Source: Bacteroidetes bacterium 4572_114
GTDB lineage: Bacteria; Bacteroidota; Bacteroidia; Bacteroidales; 4484-276
Direction of reading: 5' to 3'
DNA length: 41,986 nucleotides
Assembly (NCBI GenBank): GCA_002254335.1
Contig: NIVA01000003.1
Location: forward strand, 1-41,986
Within the stretch, counting starts at the first letter, position 1. Every line of letters begins with the position of its first letter. The notes under the pieces were generated by a model. It was given only the letters and a program-made list of their open reading frames with translations. It did no database searches and was not told the DNA's origin. A program made the position numbers and the translations under genes. Below, one piece after another: positions 40,897-41,986 of the stretch.

Positions 40897-41844
40897 TTAC
40901 AGGCTCCAATAAATAAGGTCTTTTATTTTATTGCGATAAACCCCCTTGACATCAACTAAAATACCGTTTTCTGAGGTTATCTGTTTGAAGTAATTTTCAT
41001 CCAGGTTTTTGTATTCCTGATGGTTGACGGCAACAATTACCGCTTCATATTTTTCAGACAAATCATCTGTAAGGCCAAAACCATACTCTTTTTCAACTTC
41101 ACCTGAATTTGCGTAGGGATCGACAACATCAACCTGCACACCATACGACTTCAACTCATTGACAATATCGGGGACGCGGGAGTTCCTGATATCGCTAACA
41201 TCCTCCTTCTTTGCTGCCTCGGCCACTTTAATGGATGGGGCTTTGTGCACCCCGGCATCAACAACCAGTTCGTAAGTTTTAGCAACTATATCAAGGGATT
41301 CGTCGTCACAGGCAGATACCACTTTTGTTATTGTGGCCAGGGTATGTACTTCATCTCCTGGATTGATCCTTTCGGGCGAATACCCAACCTTGAAATCCTC
41401 AATGTACTTTAACCCCGAAATTTCTTCAAGCAGCGGGATGCAATCCTCCTCGGTGGCCCCGGGGTAAACTGTTGATTCGTAAACCACATAATCGCCCTTT
41501 TTCAGGATTTTTGCAACAGTTTTGGTTGCAGCAATCAAGGGGGACAGATCGGGCATATTGCTATCGTCGATGGGTGTTGGGACGGCAACGATATGAAATG
41601 TGGCATCTTTTAAATCCACAGGGTTTGAAGTGAATAAGATATCACACCCATCAAAAGCTTCGGGCTTAAGTTCTTCACTGGGGTCGATGTGGTTTTTCAT
41701 CATTTCCACACGCTCCGGCTTGATGTCGAAACCAATCACCGGTACTTTTTTACCAAAGGCGAGAGCAATGGGCAATCCAACATAGCCAAGGCCGATCAAC
41801 GATACTTTGGTTTCCTTTTTTAAAAGTTTGTCGTATAAAGTCAT
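40897..41844 (-). CDS. UDP-N-acetyl-sugar 6-dehydrogenase (TviB/WbpA type) with a large internal deletion
   Basis: The N-terminal Rossmann domain (VSLIGLGYVGLPIALAFGKK, AVPTPIDDSNMPDLSPL, ESTVYPGATEEDCIPLLEEI, GYSPERINPGDEVHTL) and the C-terminal domain (KEDVSDIRNSRVPDIVNELK, VDPYANSGEVEKEYG, AVNHQEYKNL, DVKGVYRNKIKDLIYWSL) match WbpA/TviB/VipA-type dehydrogenases. These have about 425 residues; this one has 315. AEAAK (residue 212) is joined directly to KEDVSDIRN, so the central dimerisation domain with the catalytic-cysteine motif (normally GGHCIGVDPYYL) is missing, in frame, at about 41209. It cannot oxidise its substrate as it stands. The 229 bases between its stop and recQ hold no clear gene. 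Confidence 0.85.
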   Translation of the reverse strand: MTLYDKLLKKETKVSLIGLGYVGLPIALAFGKKVPVIGFDIKPERVEMMKNHIDPSEELKPEAFDGCDILFTSNPVDLKDATFHIVAVPTPIDDSNMPDLSPLIAATKTVAKILKKGDYVVYESTVYPGATEEDCIPLLEEISGLKYIEDFKVGYSPERINPGDEVHTLATITKVVSACDDESLDIVAKTYELVVDAGVHKAPSIKVAEAAKKEDVSDIRNSRVPDIVNELKSYGVQVDVVDPYANSGEVEKEYGFGLTDDLSEKYEAVIVAVNHQEYKNLDENYFKQITSENGILVDVKGVYRNKIKDLIYWSL

Positions 41845-41986
41845 TTTCTGTAATTAATTTTTTGGTTCAAATTATTTTTTCTCAACTATTATTAATATTA
41901 TATTTAAAATGTATAGGGGTATAAGATATGGGATGAATAAGGAATTTTGAATTGTAAATTTCATCTGGTTTTCCAAATCCAACTCT

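Noticed and set aside
1..41986. tRNA or rRNA genes
   Set aside because: No cloverleaf with a GGTTCGAATCC-like T arm and no rRNA segment was recognised by eye on either strand; a tRNA scan would settle it.

Overview
The window is from a member of the Bacteroidota, most likely class Bacteroidia or a relative in the Marinilabiliales. The evidence is a complete porP-gldK-gldL-gldM-gldN type IX secretion (T9SS) block, a SprE/PorW lipoprotein, a secreted protein with a T9SS C-terminal sorting tail, lipoproteins, promoters of the TAnnTTTG type, and almost no Shine-Dalgarno sequences. Coding is dense and mostly on the minus strand.

Layout. 1-8 kb (minus): the 5' part of ornithine aminotransferase, a nucleotide-sugar dehydrogenase, pheT and recG, separated by repeat-rich intergenic DNA. 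8-14.4 kb (minus): gldN, gldM, gldL, gldK and porP/sprF, the T9SS motor and ring genes. 14.9-20.2 kb (minus): a PAS sensor with a C-terminal helix-turn-helix, translationally coupled to rseP, then dxr and an M23 peptidase. 20.4-23.4 kb: an AT-rich cassette with a leucine-rich-repeat protein, a T9SS cargo protein and a broken DUF4328 gene, bounded by two 65-bp direct repeats. 23.6-27.6 kb (plus): sprE, a bactofilin and two small ATP-synthase-operon membrane proteins; the operon then stops at a palindromic repeat element and no atpB follows. 28-32.8 kb: an ECF-type sigma factor, folE, a coiled-coil lipoprotein (minus), a Bax-inhibitor-1-like protein and fabD. 32.8-41.9 kb (minus): a nucleotide-sugar and capsule region (CpsB/YwqE phosphatase, rfbB, galE, UDP-sugar dehydrogenase) interleaved with toxin-antitoxin debris, an autoregulated-looking DNA-binding module, and a RecQ helicase / phosphoribosyltransferase / DprA-like cassette.

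The most interesting part is 36.6-41.9 kb. The RecQ-PRTase-DprA cassette looks like a defence or toxin-antitoxin module related to ShosTA (PRTase toxin plus DprA-like antitoxin) with a helicase added. The N terminus of the PRTase reading frame resembles the C-terminal RecQ region, so helicase and PRTase look like one fusion protein split by a frame change. Three genes within 4 kb lack internal blocks: galE (about 60 residues, in frame), recQ (winged-helix region, frame changed) and the UDP-sugar dehydrogenase (about 110 residues, in frame, including the catalytic Cys). This is either clustered gene decay or an assembly fault, and should be settled before functions are assigned.

The intergenic DNA carries several dispersed repeat families: a 19-23 bp motif in three places, a MITE-like palindrome with a related copy, purine tracts with a shared TACGGTCGTTGG core, and AAACTCAAAATTC-type tracts. 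All assignments rest on reading the sequence and on family knowledge; no searches were run.
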